Origin: Fibrobacter sp. UWR2
GTDB lineage: Bacteria; Fibrobacterota; Fibrobacteria; Fibrobacterales; Fibrobacteraceae
DNA length: 64,000 nucleotides
Reading direction: 5' to 3'
NCBI RefSeq assembly: GCF_002210285.1
Contig: NZ_MWQE01000002.1
Coordinates: forward strand, 62,001-126,000
Made by a program: the position numbers and the translations under genes. The notes below the pieces were generated by a model. The model had not been told where the DNA came from. It was given only the letters and a program-made list of their open reading frames with translations, and did no database searches. This document shows positions 43,281-52,758 of this stretch, one piece after another; the first letter of the stretch is position 1; every line of letters begins with the position of its first letter.

Positions 43281-44633
43281 TTAGCGCAAACGCAGTTTCT
43301 TTTGTGCGTAAATGCTTTGGCCGCCGTTGCATAGGTAGGCGACAGTACAGGCGACAAAGAATGCCGGCAGGGTATCGAACCCGAACATTTCTGCCCCGAT
43401 GAAGATGGGGGCGAAAAGCGTGTTGGTGGCGGCACCGAAGACGGCGGCATACCCGAGGGCAGCGGCAAGCGGGAGAGGTACGCCCGCAATGGTCGCGACG
43501 GCCGTGCCGAGGGTTGCACCGATGGTGAATAGCGGGGTGACTTCGCCGCCCTGGAACCCGACCGAGAGCGTGACTATCGTAAGTACGAGCTTGAAGATCC
43601 AGTCGTAAGCGTAGATGCCCGTGTCGCTTGCGGTAAGCGCCGCCGGATTGGCAAAGCACATGTCGACCAGGTTCGTGCCGAGGCCGGAATAGCGGCCTTG
43701 CCAGAGCAGGATCATGAGCACGCTGAGCACTGCACCCATGATGGCGACGCGCTTGAAGGGATTCGGGAACTTTTCGGCGAAGAATTTCCTGGATAGTGTG
43801 AGGAGTTTTGCGAACCCGCCACCGACAATCCCGAAAATAAGTCCGAGGAGGGCGAGCTTCAGGATAAAGTAGACGTTGAGGCCGGATTCGCTGTACAGGA
43901 GACTGGCGAGGTTCCAGTCCGGCGAGAAACTGTTCAGGTCGAGCGTGAAGCGCGAATTCCCGAGCATTTCCGAAACTTTATAGGCCGTGATGGCGGCAAC
44001 GGTGGCGGTGAGCAGGGCCGTAAGGGCCAGGTGACCGGCGATGAGGATTTCAAGCGAGATGGCGATTGCAGCCATCGGGGTCTGGAAAAGACCCGCGAAG
44101 CCTGCCGCCATGCCTGCCACGAGCAAAATGCGGGGGGCGTTTTCCACATGGATTTTCGAGCTGATGTTGTGCCCGAGGGTGGCGCCAATCTGCATCGCGA
44201 CACCCTCGCGCCCCGAGCTCCCGCCGAACAGGTGGGTAATCCACGTGGCCGCCATGATGAGCGGAATCAGGCGCAGGGGAATTTCACGTTCATTGCCGTG
44301 CGCGGCATCGAACACGAGTCCCATGCCGCGTTCCGTGCCCTTGCCGACCTTCTTGTACGTGAACACGATGGCGATGCCACCGAGGGCGAGGGCCGGAATC
44401 CAGTACAGAGGGTTGGCGTCGCGGATTGCGCCGACGCGGTCCAGCACCTGGCCAAAGAATGCGGTGAGCGTGCCGACGATGGCTCCGAGTACGAGCGCCA
44501 CCGCCACGAGCACCGGCTGCGAAATCCAGTGCATCACCTTTTCCTTGATTTTTTCCTTGGCCATCTTCATGGCCTGCTCCTTCATCTCGGGGCTCATGTT
44601 CTTGTAGATTTCTTGCCAGTTCCTGTAATCCAT
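43281..44633 (-). CDS. ClC-family chloride channel/antiporter
   Basis: 450 residues. The ClC signature appears as GGSSGREGVAMQIGA (consensus GREGP); FQTPMAAIAISLEI and VGFQGGEVTPLFTIGATLG match further family motifs. The first ~50 residues are hydrophilic helix. Start ATG 44633 has AGGAT upstream; the 8-residue extension above is probably not translated. Whether it is a channel or a Cl-/H+ or fluoride antiporter cannot be decided from motifs alone: the proton-glutamate position is present as GREGV. Confidence 0.88.
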   Translation of the reverse strand: MDYRNWQEIYKNMSPEMKEQAMKMAKEKIKEKVMHWISQPVLVAVALVLGAIVGTLTAFFGQVLDRVGAIRDANPLYWIPALALGGIAIVFTYKKVGKGTERGMGLVFDAAHGNEREIPLRLIPLIMAATWITHLFGGSSGREGVAMQIGATLGHNISSKIHVENAPRILLVAGMAAGFAGLFQTPMAAIAISLEILIAGHLALTALLTATVAAITAYKVSEMLGNSRFTLDLNSFSPDWNLASLLYSESGLNVYFILKLALLGLIFGIVGGGFAKLLTLSRKFFAEKFPNPFKRVAIMGAVLSVLMILLWQGRYSGLGTNLVDMCFANPAALTASDTGIYAYDWIFKLVLTIVTLSVGFQGGEVTPLFTIGATLGTAVATIAGVPLPLAAALGYAAVFGAATNTLFAPIFIGAEMFGFDTLPAFFVACTVAYLCNGGQSIYAQKKLRLR

Positions 44634-44667
44634 CGCGTATCCTTTTTTCGCCGCCAAATTTAGAAAA

Positions 44668-44692
44668 AAGCCCCCGCTTTTGCGAGGGCTTA
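44668..44692 (-). terminator. Terminator after aconitase
   Basis: A hairpin of about 8 bp (AAGCCCTCGC...GCGGGGGCTT on the minus strand) with loop AAAA, then a T-run. Confidence 0.8.
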
Positions 44693-44713
44693 TAAATGAC
44701 TATTGACTTACGA

Positions 44714-46987
44714 TTACTTGTTGTTCGCGCGGATGAGGTTGAGGGCGGAACCTGCCTTGAACCATGCCCACTGCTGTTCGTTGTAGGTGTGGCTCAGTGC
44801 GATGTTGTCGACAGAGCCGTCCTTGTGGTGGGCGACGAGCGTGAACTCGGAACCCGGAGCGAACTTGGTGAGGCCGACGATGTCGAATACGTCCTGTTCC
44901 TGGATCTTGTCGTAGTCGGCGGCGTTCTTGAAGGTGAGGGCGAGCATGCCCTGCTTCTTGAGGTTCGTCTCGTGGATGCGGGCGAAACTCTTCACGATCA
45001 CGGCCTTCACGCCGAGGAAGCGCGGTTCCATGGCAGCGTGTTCGCGGCTGGAGCCTTCACCATAGTTTTCGTCACCGATTACGATGGAGCCGACACCAGC
45101 GGCCTTGTACTGCTTGGCGAGTTCCGGGACTTCCTTGTAGTTGCCGTCGTTGCCGAGAACCTTGTTGGTTTCGCCGTTGAAGGCGTTCACGGCGCCGATG
45201 AGCATGTTGTTCGAAATGTTTTCGAGGTGACCGCGGTAGTTGAGCCACGGGCCGGCCATGGAGATGTGGTCGGTGGTGCACTTGCCCTTGGCCTTGATGA
45301 GGAGCGGGGCACCGGCGATGTCCTTGCCGTCCCAAGCCGCGAACGGAGCGAGAGCCTGCAGGCGCTTGCTTTCGGGGTTGATGGAAACGGTAATCTTGGA
45401 ACCGTCTTCTGCCGGAGCCTGGTAGCCGGCATCCTTGACTTCAAAACCCTTCGGCGGCAGTTCGCACTGTTCCGGCGGGTCAAGCTTCACAGCCTTGCCC
45501 TCGTTATTCACCAGGGTGTCGGTCATCGGGTTGAAGCGGATGTCGCCGCTGAGCGCTGCAATCACGGCCATGAGCGGGCTAGCCACGAATGCGTGCGTGT
45601 TCGGGTTGCCGTCGGCGCGCTTTGCAAAGTTGCGGTTAAAGCTGTGGACGATGGTGTTGAGTTCCTTCTTGTCGGCACCGGCGCGGTCCCAGCGACCAAT
45701 GCAAGGACCGCAGGCGTTCGTCATGATGGTTGCACCGAACTGCTTGAACAAGTCGATGAGGCCGTCGCGTTCGGCGGTGTAGCGCACCTGTTCGGAACCC
45801 GGGTTGATGAGGAGCGGGCACTTCGGGCTGAGACCCTTCGCGAGGGCCTGCTTGATCATGTTTGCTGCCATGAACAAATCTTCGTAGCTGGAGTTCGTGC
45901 AAGAACCGATGAGGGCGGCGCTCACGACCGGCGTAGATTCCGGCTTGGTTTCTGTGGCCTTGAGGGATTCTGCCATGTCGGTCACGGCGAATGCACGGTC
46001 CGGGCTGAACGGGCCGTTGTAATGCGGGATGAGCGTGTTGAGGTCGATTTCCACAACGCGGTCGAAGTATTTTTCCGGTTCGGCTTCAACTTCCGGGTCT
46101 GCCTTGAGGTCGGCAGCAATCTTGTCGGCGGCGTCAGCGACGTCGGCACGGCCAGTAGCGCGGAGGTAGCGGCTCATGGAATCGTCGTAGCTGAAGGTGG
46201 AGCAGGTGGCGCCCACTTCGGCACCCATGTTGGCAATCGTTGCCTTGCCGGTGGCGGAGAGGCTACGAGCGCCTTCGCCAAAGTATTCGATAATGGCGTT
46301 GGTGCCACCCTTAACGGTGAGGATGCCAGCGAGCTTCAAGATAATGTCCTTGGCGGTAGCGAAGCCCTGGAGCTTGCCGGTGAGCTTCACGCCGATCATC
46401 TTCGGGTACTTGAGTTCCCACGGGAGGCCGACCATGGCGTCCACGGCGTCTGCACCGCCCACGCCAATCGCGAGCATGCCGAGGCCGCCGGCGTTCACGG
46501 TGTGGGAGTCGGTACCGATCATCATACCGCCCGGGAATGCGTAGTTTTCAAGCACCACCTGGTGGATGATGCCTGCACCCGGGAGCCAGCAGTCAATGCC
46601 GTACTTGGCAGACACGGACTGGAGGAAATCGTAAACTTCCTTGCTTTCTTCTTTGGCGCGGGGCAAATCCTTTTCGACGCCGTCGCGGGCGATAATCAGG
46701 TGGTCGCAGTGCACGGAGCTCGGCACTGCCACGCGGGCCTTGCCGGCGGTGGTGAACTGCAAAAGGGCCATCTGGGCGGTAGCGTCCTGCATGGCCACGC
46801 GGTCGGGGTGGAATTCGGCAAAATCCTTGCCGCGTTCATAGGTCCTGTTCTCGGCGCCATCGATTAGGTGGCTGTAGATAATCTTTTCGGCGAGGGTGAG
46901 CGGACGGCCCAGCTGCTTGCGTGCAGCTTCAACGCGGGCAGGAATGCGGGCATAGACGCCCTGGATCATGTCGAAATTGAAAAGCAT
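44714..46987 (-). CDS. Aconitate hydratase
   Basis: Interconverts citrate and isocitrate. 757 residues, the size and order of mitochondrial-type bacterial aconitases. Cluster-binding cysteines are in [11 protein letters not shown] and [12 protein letters not shown]; the swivel domain has [19 protein letters not shown] with the active-site Ser and Arg. [21 protein letters not shown] is another family hallmark. It is a single-gene unit ending in its own terminator. Confidence 0.96.
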   Translation of the reverse strand: MLFNFDMIQGVYARIPARVEAARKQLGRPLTLAEKIIYSHLIDGAENRTYERGKDFAEFHPDRVAMQDATAQMALLQFTTAGKARVAVPSSVHCDHLIIARDGVEKDLPRAKEESKEVYDFLQSVSAKYGIDCWLPGAGIIHQVVLENYAFPGGMMIGTDSHTVNAGGLGMLAIGVGGADAVDAMVGLPWELKYPKMIGVKLTGKLQGFATAKDIILKLAGILTVKGGTNAIIEYFGEGARSLSATGKATIANMGAEVGATCSTFSYDDSMSRYLRATGRADVADAADKIAADLKADPEVEAEPEKYFDRVVEIDLNTLIPHYNGPFSPDRAFAVTDMAESLKATETKPESTPVVSAALIGSCTNSSYEDLFMAANMIKQALAKGLSPKCPLLINPGSEQVRYTAERDGLIDLFKQFGATIMTNACGPCIGRWDRAGADKKELNTIVHSFNRNFAKRADGNPNTHAFVASPLMAVIAALSGDIRFNPMTDTLVNNEGKAVKLDPPEQCELPPKGFEVKDAGYQAPAEDGSKITVSINPESKRLQALAPFAAWDGKDIAGAPLLIKAKGKCTTDHISMAGPWLNYRGHLENISNNMLIGAVNAFNGETNKVLGNDGNYKEVPELAKQYKAAGVGSIVIGDENYGEGSSREHAAMEPRFLGVKAVIVKSFARIHETNLKKQGMLALTFKNAADYDKIQEQDVFDIVGLTKFAPGSEFTLVAHHKDGSVDNIALSHTYNEQQWAWFKAGSALNLIRANNK

Positions 46988-47099
46988 AGTTACCTCTTAA
47001 TTTTTCGCGCGAAAAGATAGAAAAAACGCTCCATTTAGTCGAGAGCATGCGACGAACGAACATGCTTGAAACGTTGAACGAGCGGTCTTGTAAAAGCAG

Positions 47100-47136
47100 A
47101 AAAATAAGGGCTCTGCACAGCAGAACCCTTATTTTT
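47100..47136 (-). terminator. Terminator of ssrA
   Basis: A long, nearly perfect hairpin (about 15 bp) directly after the tmRNA 3' end, with a T-run on the minus strand. Confidence 0.85.
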
Positions 47137-47137
47137 C

Positions 47138-47494
47138 TGGAGGTGAGGGGAGTCGAACCCCTGTCCAAAATCACGTCCATGTCCATTCCTACAAGCTTTC
47201 CCTTCGTATTTAAGGTCTCGCCTTGTCCACGCCCAAGAAGGTCGGCGCAGATTTCAGCCAGCCTAGTGAATCTCGGAACCTACCCCCAGGCATGGCAGAT
47301 TCCTATCCCATATTTCGTCCGGACGTACATCCCGATGGGAGCGGAATGAGGCCCGGCGTTGCCGCTAATTAGGCAGCGAGTGCGTAGTTTTCGTCAGCAC
47401 TTATTTTTTTTCAGACTTTTTTACGAGTGCCCTCGTCTGAGACCTCGGCTTGCAACTAACACTTCGGTAACCCTGTCGATGCCAAAGCACCCCC
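47138..47494 (-). ncRNA. ssrA: Transfer-messenger RNA (tmRNA)
   Basis: Rescues stalled ribosomes and adds a degradation tag. 357 nt, one-piece. The ends pair as a tRNA-Ala acceptor (5' GGGGGTG with 3' CACCTCC, G3-U70 present), with a T arm GGTTCGACT. The tag reading frame (47369-47398) encodes ADENYALAA and a TAA stop, so with the charged Ala the tag is AADENYALAA. Pseudoknot stems lie between tag and tRNA-like end. CCA is not encoded. Promoter at 47516-47544; terminator at 47100-47136. Confidence 0.97.
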
Positions 47495-47515
47495 TGGTTA
47501 TTTGGTGTTGGTTAT

Positions 47516-47544
47516 AATATAACAAAATGTCGTTTTTTATGCAA
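47516..47544 (-). promoter_or_regulatory. Sigma-70-type promoter of ssrA
   Basis: On the minus strand TTGCAT (-35) and TATATT (-10) are separated by 17 bases; the -10 lies 21 bases before the mature tmRNA 5' end, leaving a short leader for RNase P. Confidence 0.7.
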
Positions 47545-47570
47545 GCGAATAACAAATAAGGCTTTGGCAG

Positions 47571-47673
47571 CGACAGGCCTGTCGACTAAATGCGAGCTGG
47601 CGAGCATTTAGGCCCTTAAGCTCACGAAGTGAGCGCAAGGCCCCGAAGGGGTGAGGTTGGAGCGAATAGCTCC
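47571..47673. other. Cluster of consecutive short hairpins
   Basis: In about 100 bases: CGACAGGCCTGTCG (47571-47584), a 7-bp stem TAAATGC/GCATTTA (47587-47610), CTCAC-GAA-GTGAG inside a GGCC...GGCC frame (about 47611-47644), CCCC-GAA-GGGG (47641-47651) and GGAGC-GAATA-GCTCC (47659-47673). It fills most of the 344-base gap between ssrA and the GH5 gene; no gene is seen. Possible RNA element or repeat-family member. Confidence 0.55.
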
Positions 47674-47838
47674 GACCGAAGCAAACCAGATCACCCCCAA
47701 GGAGAAAGGGTGGGTAAAAATGCTTTCATTTAGGCGAGGCAGAACAGTATGTGCTTTTATCGAAGATATTCCTCTCCCGGTACAAATGCGACTTTTTTAT
47801 ATATATTTATACTCAAAAACAAGATTTTGGAGATTTCG

Positions 47839-49461
47839 ATGAATATCGCGAGTGCCAAGCCAGGTTTCTTTGTTCAAGACCGTTTCCTCTACAGCAAGGA
47901 TAACGAGAAAGTCATTTTACGTGGCATTAACCACATGTTTATCTGGACGGACCGCGAAGGCAAAACGATTCCCGAAATGGCCAAGACCGGCGCAAACTGC
48001 GTTAGAATCGTCTGGAATACCCGTGGGCGCATCAGTGACCTTGATTCCATCGTCGCCATGAGCATCAGCAACGGAATGATTCCCATTGTGGAACTGCACG
48101 ACACCACCGGAAACTGGGACAAGTTGCCCGAGGTTGTTGATTTCTGGCTGCGTGACGAAATGCTCCAGATGATCAACAACCATCAGGAATACCTCATTCT
48201 CAATGTGGGTAACGAGCCCGGTTCGCATGAGATTGATCCTGGCGAGTTTTTTGATACGTACAACGTGATTGTCACCAGGATGCGTGCAGCAGGGATTCGC
48301 GTGCCCATCATGATCGACGCTGACAACTGGGGCCAGAACGAGAAGAACCTGCTTTCCGTGGGTCCGAAGCTTTTGCAGGCGGATCCGGAACACAACCTTC
48401 TTTTCTCCATCCACATGTGGTGGCCGAGTGAGCGTCACGATGCCGCGGTGACAGGCTTTGCGACCGTTTCGGAGCGTGTTACCGCATGTCTCGAGAAGTC
48501 TATCGAAGTGAATATCCCGCTTGTCGTGGGTGAATTCGCCCCGATGGCAGTTGCCGGCGTGCGTGAAATCCCTTACCGTCATATCATGGGTGAATGTGAA
48601 CGCCTGAATATTGGCTGGCTCTGCTGGAGCTGGGGTCCGGGCAACTCCGACAGTCCCGAGATGGATATGACGGAACACGGCTCGTACAACACGCTTGTCG
48701 GCTGGGGTAAGGAAGTGGCTGTCGATAGCCCGCTTGGAATCCAGAACACGAGTGTTATCCCGAACTTTATCCAGAATAAGGATTTTACGACCGGCTCGCA
48801 GGGCGGTGGCGCGAACATCATCGAGAACGGCGATTTCTCTGCCGAAAATCCGCTTGATGGCTGGACTACCGATTTCTGGGGAGGCAAGGCCGAAGTCGTC
48901 GCCCGTGACGGTGCGATACATTTCGATATCAAGCAGGCGGGCAAGGAAACTTGGGGCCTGCAGTTCAAGCAGCACCTTGTGCTCCGCAATGGTATCACCT
49001 ATATCTTCAGCATGCGGGCGAAGGCCGAAAAGCCGCGTACGCTCAACGTGAACATCAAGCGCGATACTGAGGAATACACTCCGTATGCGAACGGGCGTAT
49101 TCTGGACTTGAGTACCAGCTGGCAAAATTTCAGCTGGAAGTTTACTATGAAGGAGGACACCGATTCCGATGCCCTCCTGATATTCGACATGGGTGGGTCC
49201 CCGATATCCTGGACGCTTGCCGACATTAGCCTTGTGCAGGCTCGCAGTATCGCCGATCGCCTTAACCGAACCTTCCAGCGCAACGTTCAGAAGAACTCCG
49301 GTTATTTCAACGCACCCAATGGCCCGTGGGAGCTCCACCTTTACAACGTGAAGGGTGAACTCGAAGAAGTTCTTGACCGCGGTAAAGGTGGGGAAGGCAT
49401 GCGCTCCTATCCGAAAATTGAGAAGGGGGGCATCATGGTCGTCAAGGACGTCCCGGCTTAA
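47839..49461 (+). CDS. GH5-family glycoside hydrolase with CBM4/9-like domain, no signal peptide
   Basis: 540 residues. A GH5 (beta/alpha)8 domain (about 15-295): NVGNEPG carries the acid/base Glu and VVGEFAP the nucleophile Glu. Cellulases and mannanases share this; the WGPGNSDSPEM region leans toward a GH5 mannanase/cellulase subgroup, undecided. A CBM4/9-like jelly roll (about 325-470, IENGDFSAENPLDGW) and a C-terminal segment resembling secretion-tail domains follow. Start ATG 47839 has GGAG 8 bases upstream; the open frame above it gives no signal peptide. So export, if any, is not by an ordinary N-terminal signal. Confidence 0.85.
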   Translation: MNIASAKPGFFVQDRFLYSKDNEKVILRGINHMFIWTDREGKTIPEMAKTGANCVRIVWNTRGRISDLDSIVAMSISNGMIPIVELHDTTGNWDKLPEVVDFWLRDEMLQMINNHQEYLILNVGNEPGSHEIDPGEFFDTYNVIVTRMRAAGIRVPIMIDADNWGQNEKNLLSVGPKLLQADPEHNLLFSIHMWWPSERHDAAVTGFATVSERVTACLEKSIEVNIPLVVGEFAPMAVAGVREIPYRHIMGECERLNIGWLCWSWGPGNSDSPEMDMTEHGSYNTLVGWGKEVAVDSPLGIQNTSVIPNFIQNKDFTTGSQGGGANIIENGDFSAENPLDGWTTDFWGGKAEVVARDGAIHFDIKQAGKETWGLQFKQHLVLRNGITYIFSMRAKAEKPRTLNVNIKRDTEEYTPYANGRILDLSTSWQNFSWKFTMKEDTDSDALLIFDMGGSPISWTLADISLVQARSIADRLNRTFQRNVQKNSGYFNAPNGPWELHLYNVKGELEEVLDRGKGGEGMRSYPKIEKGGIMVVKDVPA

Positions 49462-49469
49462 TCTGCCAT

Positions 49470-50720
49470 TTATTCCACGTACTTCTTTATAAGCCTTACC
49501 ATCAGATCGGCGAGGATTTCGACCTCGTACTCCCCAACGGAAGCCTTGATATGGTCTCCGCCGATTCCGCTGTCGTTGGTGAGGAATACATACGTTCCGC
49601 CTGTTGCGAGGTCGAAGAAACGCAGCATGAATTCCGTGTCCTTGTCAACGCCGCTTGCAGCCACGGGGATGACCTTGATGCCGTTCTTGGCGAAGTTTTT
49701 AATGGATTTCTGCAGACTCTTGATGACCTTATCGGTGTGGTGCGCAGGAGCGTCAAGGACCAGGAAGGCTATGCGGGAACGTGCAGACTCATTCCAGGAG
49801 AGTTTTTGTAAGGAGGATTCAAGCGCGGTATGTACGGCTTCGGGGTAGTCTCCGCCACCGTTGGCTTCCTGCTTGGAGAGGAAATTCTGCGTCTTGGAGA
49901 CATCGTTCGAGAAATCGTCGTAGCGCGTGATGTATTCGTCATCTTCATCGCGGTAGACAAGCGCGGCTGTACGCAATTTAATCGAGTTGCCCGAACTTGC
50001 ATGTTCAATTATATAATCGAGGTCGGATTTGAGAAAGTCCATTTCGTCGCCCATGGAGCCTGTCGCATCAACGATGAACGCAATGTCTGCGGCATCTTCA
50101 GCCTGCTTTGCTTCGCTTACAATTACGTTGATTTCGAGTTCCTGGTCTTTTTTGCCTGAAATCTTTACCGTTTCTGTGTAGTCGACCCCGTTGATGTTGA
50201 GTGTGTAGCTGTCGGTGGTGGAGTCGTCCGCAGCTCCACCGAACATGCCAATCCAGCAGTACGCATATCCTGCGTTATCTGTCCTGGTCGCAAATTCCAC
50301 GTCTTTCCCCTTAAGGAGTTCGACGGAGACGTTTGCGATGCCGACACTGTCCTCATCGATAACCTTTACGGCCACGAGCTTATTTGGGAAAAATTTCCAG
50401 TAACTTGTCTTGTCATAGAACTCGTTTTCATTCAGTAGGTCTGTCCAAAATTTCCAATTGTCTAGGTCGCTCCATTCCCCTGCAGTGAGCAAACCGGACT
50501 TTCGAGTGTTGTCCTCGTCACCCACGCCGCCTTCGTCTCCATCGCTAATTTCTTCTCCACCAGGACCATCTCCCTTGTCCACCGCCGAGTAAGACTCTTC
50601 AGACATTCCTGCGACATCTCCAGGAAAACCTGTAACGCCGTCTGCGCTACAGTCATTGCCACTGCAGGCCATGAAAAACATTGTGATGCCTGCCATCAAA
50701 AAGAGTTGGATTTTTTTCAT
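49470..50720 (-). CDS. von Willebrand factor A-domain lipoprotein
   Basis: 416 residues: lipobox FMAC (Cys19), an Asp/Gly-rich acidic linker (about 20-75), a beta-sandwich of the carboxypeptidase-regulatory/Ig type (about 105-195), and a vWA domain (about 205-400) with the metal-site start as DATGSMGDEMD (near 216). The MIDAS is thus DxTxS-like, usually retaining Mg-dependent adhesion. Likely a surface protein facing the medium; partner unknown. It is convergent with the GH5 gene. Confidence 0.82.
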   Translation of the reverse strand: MKKIQLFLMAGITMFFMACSGNDCSADGVTGFPGDVAGMSEESYSAVDKGDGPGGEEISDGDEGGVGDEDNTRKSGLLTAGEWSDLDNWKFWTDLLNENEFYDKTSYWKFFPNKLVAVKVIDEDSVGIANVSVELLKGKDVEFATRTDNAGYAYCWIGMFGGAADDSTTDSYTLNINGVDYTETVKISGKKDQELEINVIVSEAKQAEDAADIAFIVDATGSMGDEMDFLKSDLDYIIEHASSGNSIKLRTAALVYRDEDDEYITRYDDFSNDVSKTQNFLSKQEANGGGDYPEAVHTALESSLQKLSWNESARSRIAFLVLDAPAHHTDKVIKSLQKSIKNFAKNGIKVIPVAASGVDKDTEFMLRFFDLATGGTYVFLTNDSGIGGDHIKASVGEYEVEILADLMVRLIKKYVE

Positions 50721-50855
50721 TTTAAGCCCTCCTTAGTATTGGTACTTAAAATGTATTTTTGTAATGAAACGAATTCAATAAGAAAAGTGATGGATTTTGA
50801 GTTTTTTTCGTAAAAACATCTTGCACGGATGCTTTTATGAAACAGCATGTTTCAT

Positions 50856-51344
50856 TTACAGTTCTATATAATGCGGGATGATGTCCTCGTAATTCCCGTC
50901 CTTGAGCAAAAAGCCCTTGGGAATCACGCCGAGTTGGGTAAAGCCGAGTTTCTTGTAGAGCTTGAGGGCCGAGGTATTCGTCGCGACAACCGCGTTAAAC
51001 TGCAAAATCCTGAAACCGATTTCCTTGGCCTTCGCGAGGCAATTCTTCACGAGAAATTCACCGATATGCTGGCCACGCTTGTTCTTCTTGACCGCATAGC
51101 TCGCATTCGAAATATGCCCGCAGCGCCCGACATTGTTCGGGTGGAGAATGTAGAGCCCGACCACCTCGCCGGAGTCTGTGTCGATCGCGATGCCCGTGAA
51201 CGACTGCGACTTGAAAAAGGCGTCGCCTGTCTGCGCGTCAAGTGTTTCTTTCTGCGGGAACGCGATTCCGTCTTCGACGATGTCGTTCCAGATTTCAATC
51301 GCGTCGTTGATATACTTTGTATTATATTGTTCAATTTTAAGCAT
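50856..51344 (-). CDS. GNAT-family N-acetyltransferase
   Basis: 162 residues. Acetyl-CoA-binding motif A is visible as KNKRGQHIGEFLVKNCLAKAKEIG (RxxGIG variant HIG), followed by FNAVVATNTSALKLYKKLGF. This is the phosphinothricin-acetyltransferase-like type; substrate unknown. Start ATG 51344 is preceded by GAGATCAT; the frame extending to 51629 shadows the LysR gene. It runs with LysR on the minus strand. Confidence 0.85.
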   Translation of the reverse strand: MLKIEQYNTKYINDAIEIWNDIVEDGIAFPQKETLDAQTGDAFFKSQSFTGIAIDTDSGEVVGLYILHPNNVGRCGHISNASYAVKKNKRGQHIGEFLVKNCLAKAKEIGFRILQFNAVVATNTSALKLYKKLGFTQLGVIPKGFLLKDGNYEDIIPHYIEL

Positions 51345-51364
51345 GAGAATGATCTCCTTTTTTT

Positions 51365-52246
51365 TTATTCCCCCAGCACGTGCCGGAGCGTGTCGAGGAA
51401 AAGTTCCCCCGCCCGCGTGAACTGCTGGCCCCGCCGCCAAATGATGTACATGTTGGTGGTGAGTTCGGGCATGAGCGGCCTGAAACACAGGCGCGAAGTA
51501 CGGCTCGTATCCACCAGGCCGTCGAAAGTGAGCAGGTAGCCCGTACCCTCTTTGGCAAGCACCGAACCGTTGTACGAAAGATCCAGCCCCACAATCACGT
51601 TCAGCTTCGAAATATCGTCGCCGAACCATTTCGGTAAATCCGCCACCATCGCCTGGCGCGACGCCAACAGCGGCTTGTCGAGCAAGTCCTTCGGCTCGAT
51701 GAAATCCCGCTTGGCCAAAGGGTCGTCGCGACGCATCACCACGCCCCAGCGGTCCACCGAACGCACCGCAAGGCAGTTGTATTTTTCCAAATCGACGTTA
51801 TCTACAACCACCGCGAAATCAAAAATGCCCTTGTCCAACTTTTCCAAAGCGCGCTCGCTGTCGCCCGAATATAAGTTGTACTTAATCTTCGGATAGTCGT
51901 CCCGGAGAATCGCGATGCACTTCGAAAGAAAATTCACGTTCCGTGATTCCGCGCAGGCAATGGCGATTTCACCCACCACCTCGTCTTCCTTCAGCGACTT
52001 GAAATCCTGCACCGTCCTGTCCGCCATCGAAAGGATATCCTCCGCACGCTCCCGCAAGAGTTCCCCCGCAGGCGTCAGCCGAATCGCATAATTCGTGCGC
52101 TCGAAAAGCTTCTCGCCCAGCTCCTCCTCCAACTCCTTAAGCTGGCGACTCACCGTCGGCTGTGTCACGCAAAGATTATCCGCCGCGCGCGAGACATTTC
52201 CCAACCGCGCCGCCTCCAGAAAATACCGCAAAACTCGAAGTTCCAT
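51365..52246 (-). CDS. LysR-type transcriptional regulator
   Basis: 293 residues. N-terminal winged HTH (residues 1-60; LRYFLEAARLGNVSRAADNLCVTQPTVSRQLKELEEELG) and a substrate-binding effector domain (about 90-293). LysR proteins usually regulate a neighbouring or divergent gene; the nearest are the GNAT gene just downstream and, divergent, nothing until hsdM 590 bases away. Target unknown. Confidence 0.93.
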   Translation of the reverse strand: MELRVLRYFLEAARLGNVSRAADNLCVTQPTVSRQLKELEEELGEKLFERTNYAIRLTPAGELLRERAEDILSMADRTVQDFKSLKEDEVVGEIAIACAESRNVNFLSKCIAILRDDYPKIKYNLYSGDSERALEKLDKGIFDFAVVVDNVDLEKYNCLAVRSVDRWGVVMRRDDPLAKRDFIEPKDLLDKPLLASRQAMVADLPKWFGDDISKLNVIVGLDLSYNGSVLAKEGTGYLLTFDGLVDTSRTSRLCFRPLMPELTTNMYIIWRRGQQFTRAGELFLDTLRHVLGE

Positions 52247-52432
52247 ACCCGAAAACTAATAAAATTCAAGCCCCGCAGGTATGAAATTGTAAAAATAATG
52301 CCCGAAAGGAATAACTGATTGATTTGACGGGGGGAGGTGTCCCCCTGGTTCGCACTTCGTTGCTCTCCACCCCCTCGCCTAAGGGGCTCCGCCCCCTAAA
52401 ACCCCCGGCTTGACCCGCCCGCCCACCCAAAT

Positions 52433-52459
52433 GTCATGCCCCGCTTGACGGGGCGTATC
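52433..52459. repeat. GTCAT...CTTGA hairpin repeat, copy 2
   Basis: Stem GCCCC with GGGGC around the CTTGA loop, same frame as the copies at 41374 and 62308 but with different stem bases. Confidence 0.6.
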
Positions 52460-52467
52460 CCTTTTAT

Positions 52468-52508
52468 CGTCATTCTGAGCGTAGCCGCAAGGCGAAGTCG
52501 AAGAATCC
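52468..52508. repeat. GTCATTCTGAGCG...GAATC dispersed repeat
   Basis: CGTCATTCTGAGCGTAGCCG...GGCGAAGTCGAAGAATC; this type of sequence is a known kind of intergenic repeat in many bacterial genomes. It shares the GTCAT start with the hairpin family. Confidence 0.5.
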
Positions 52509-52579
52509 AGTCACTTTTTTACTACTATTTCCCACTGACATAGCCCTTTGCCACCCGGCATTGGGCGACCGGAAATTTT

Positions 52580-52758
52580 GAGATTCGTCTCTTATTCTTG
52601 GTACAGAAAAATCACCACTTTCTAAAGTCACTAAAGGATAAGACGAACGCTCACGTCCCAACTGGGGCGTGGGTCGTTTTGTGCTTATTTAGTGACTGGG
52701 TTGTGGTGACCCTTCTGTACCGATAGGCACGTAAGCGACTCCACGCCTTTTTTGTTTT
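52580..52758 (+). ncRNA. Candidate structured RNA (long interrupted hairpin)
   Basis: A GAGA-TTCG-TCTC hairpin (52580-52591) precedes a rod of about 122 nt: 52600-52618 pairs with 52703-52721 (16 of 19), 52626-52635 with 52688-52697 (10 of 10), 52643-52646 with 52674-52677, and the apical 52652-52659 with 52664-52671. A T-rich run (52747-52758) could end a plus-strand transcript. No reading frame crosses it. The topology loosely recalls 6S RNA; a MITE with 19-bp terminal inverted repeats is the alternative. Confidence 0.4.

Noticed and set aside
44696-46867. Long open frame on the plus strand opposite aconitase
   Set aside because: It is the antisense shadow of a clearly recognised aconitase; the translation is rich in Val/His/Gly with no domain, typical of the opposite strand of GC-rich genes.
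47651-47842. Small ORF upstream of GH5
   Set aside because: It crosses the hairpin-rich stretch, has no ribosome site and no protein features.
52600-52721. Calling the rod a known 6S RNA
   Set aside because: The shape is only loosely similar; no sequence signature of 6S could be verified by eye, so it is left as a candidate.
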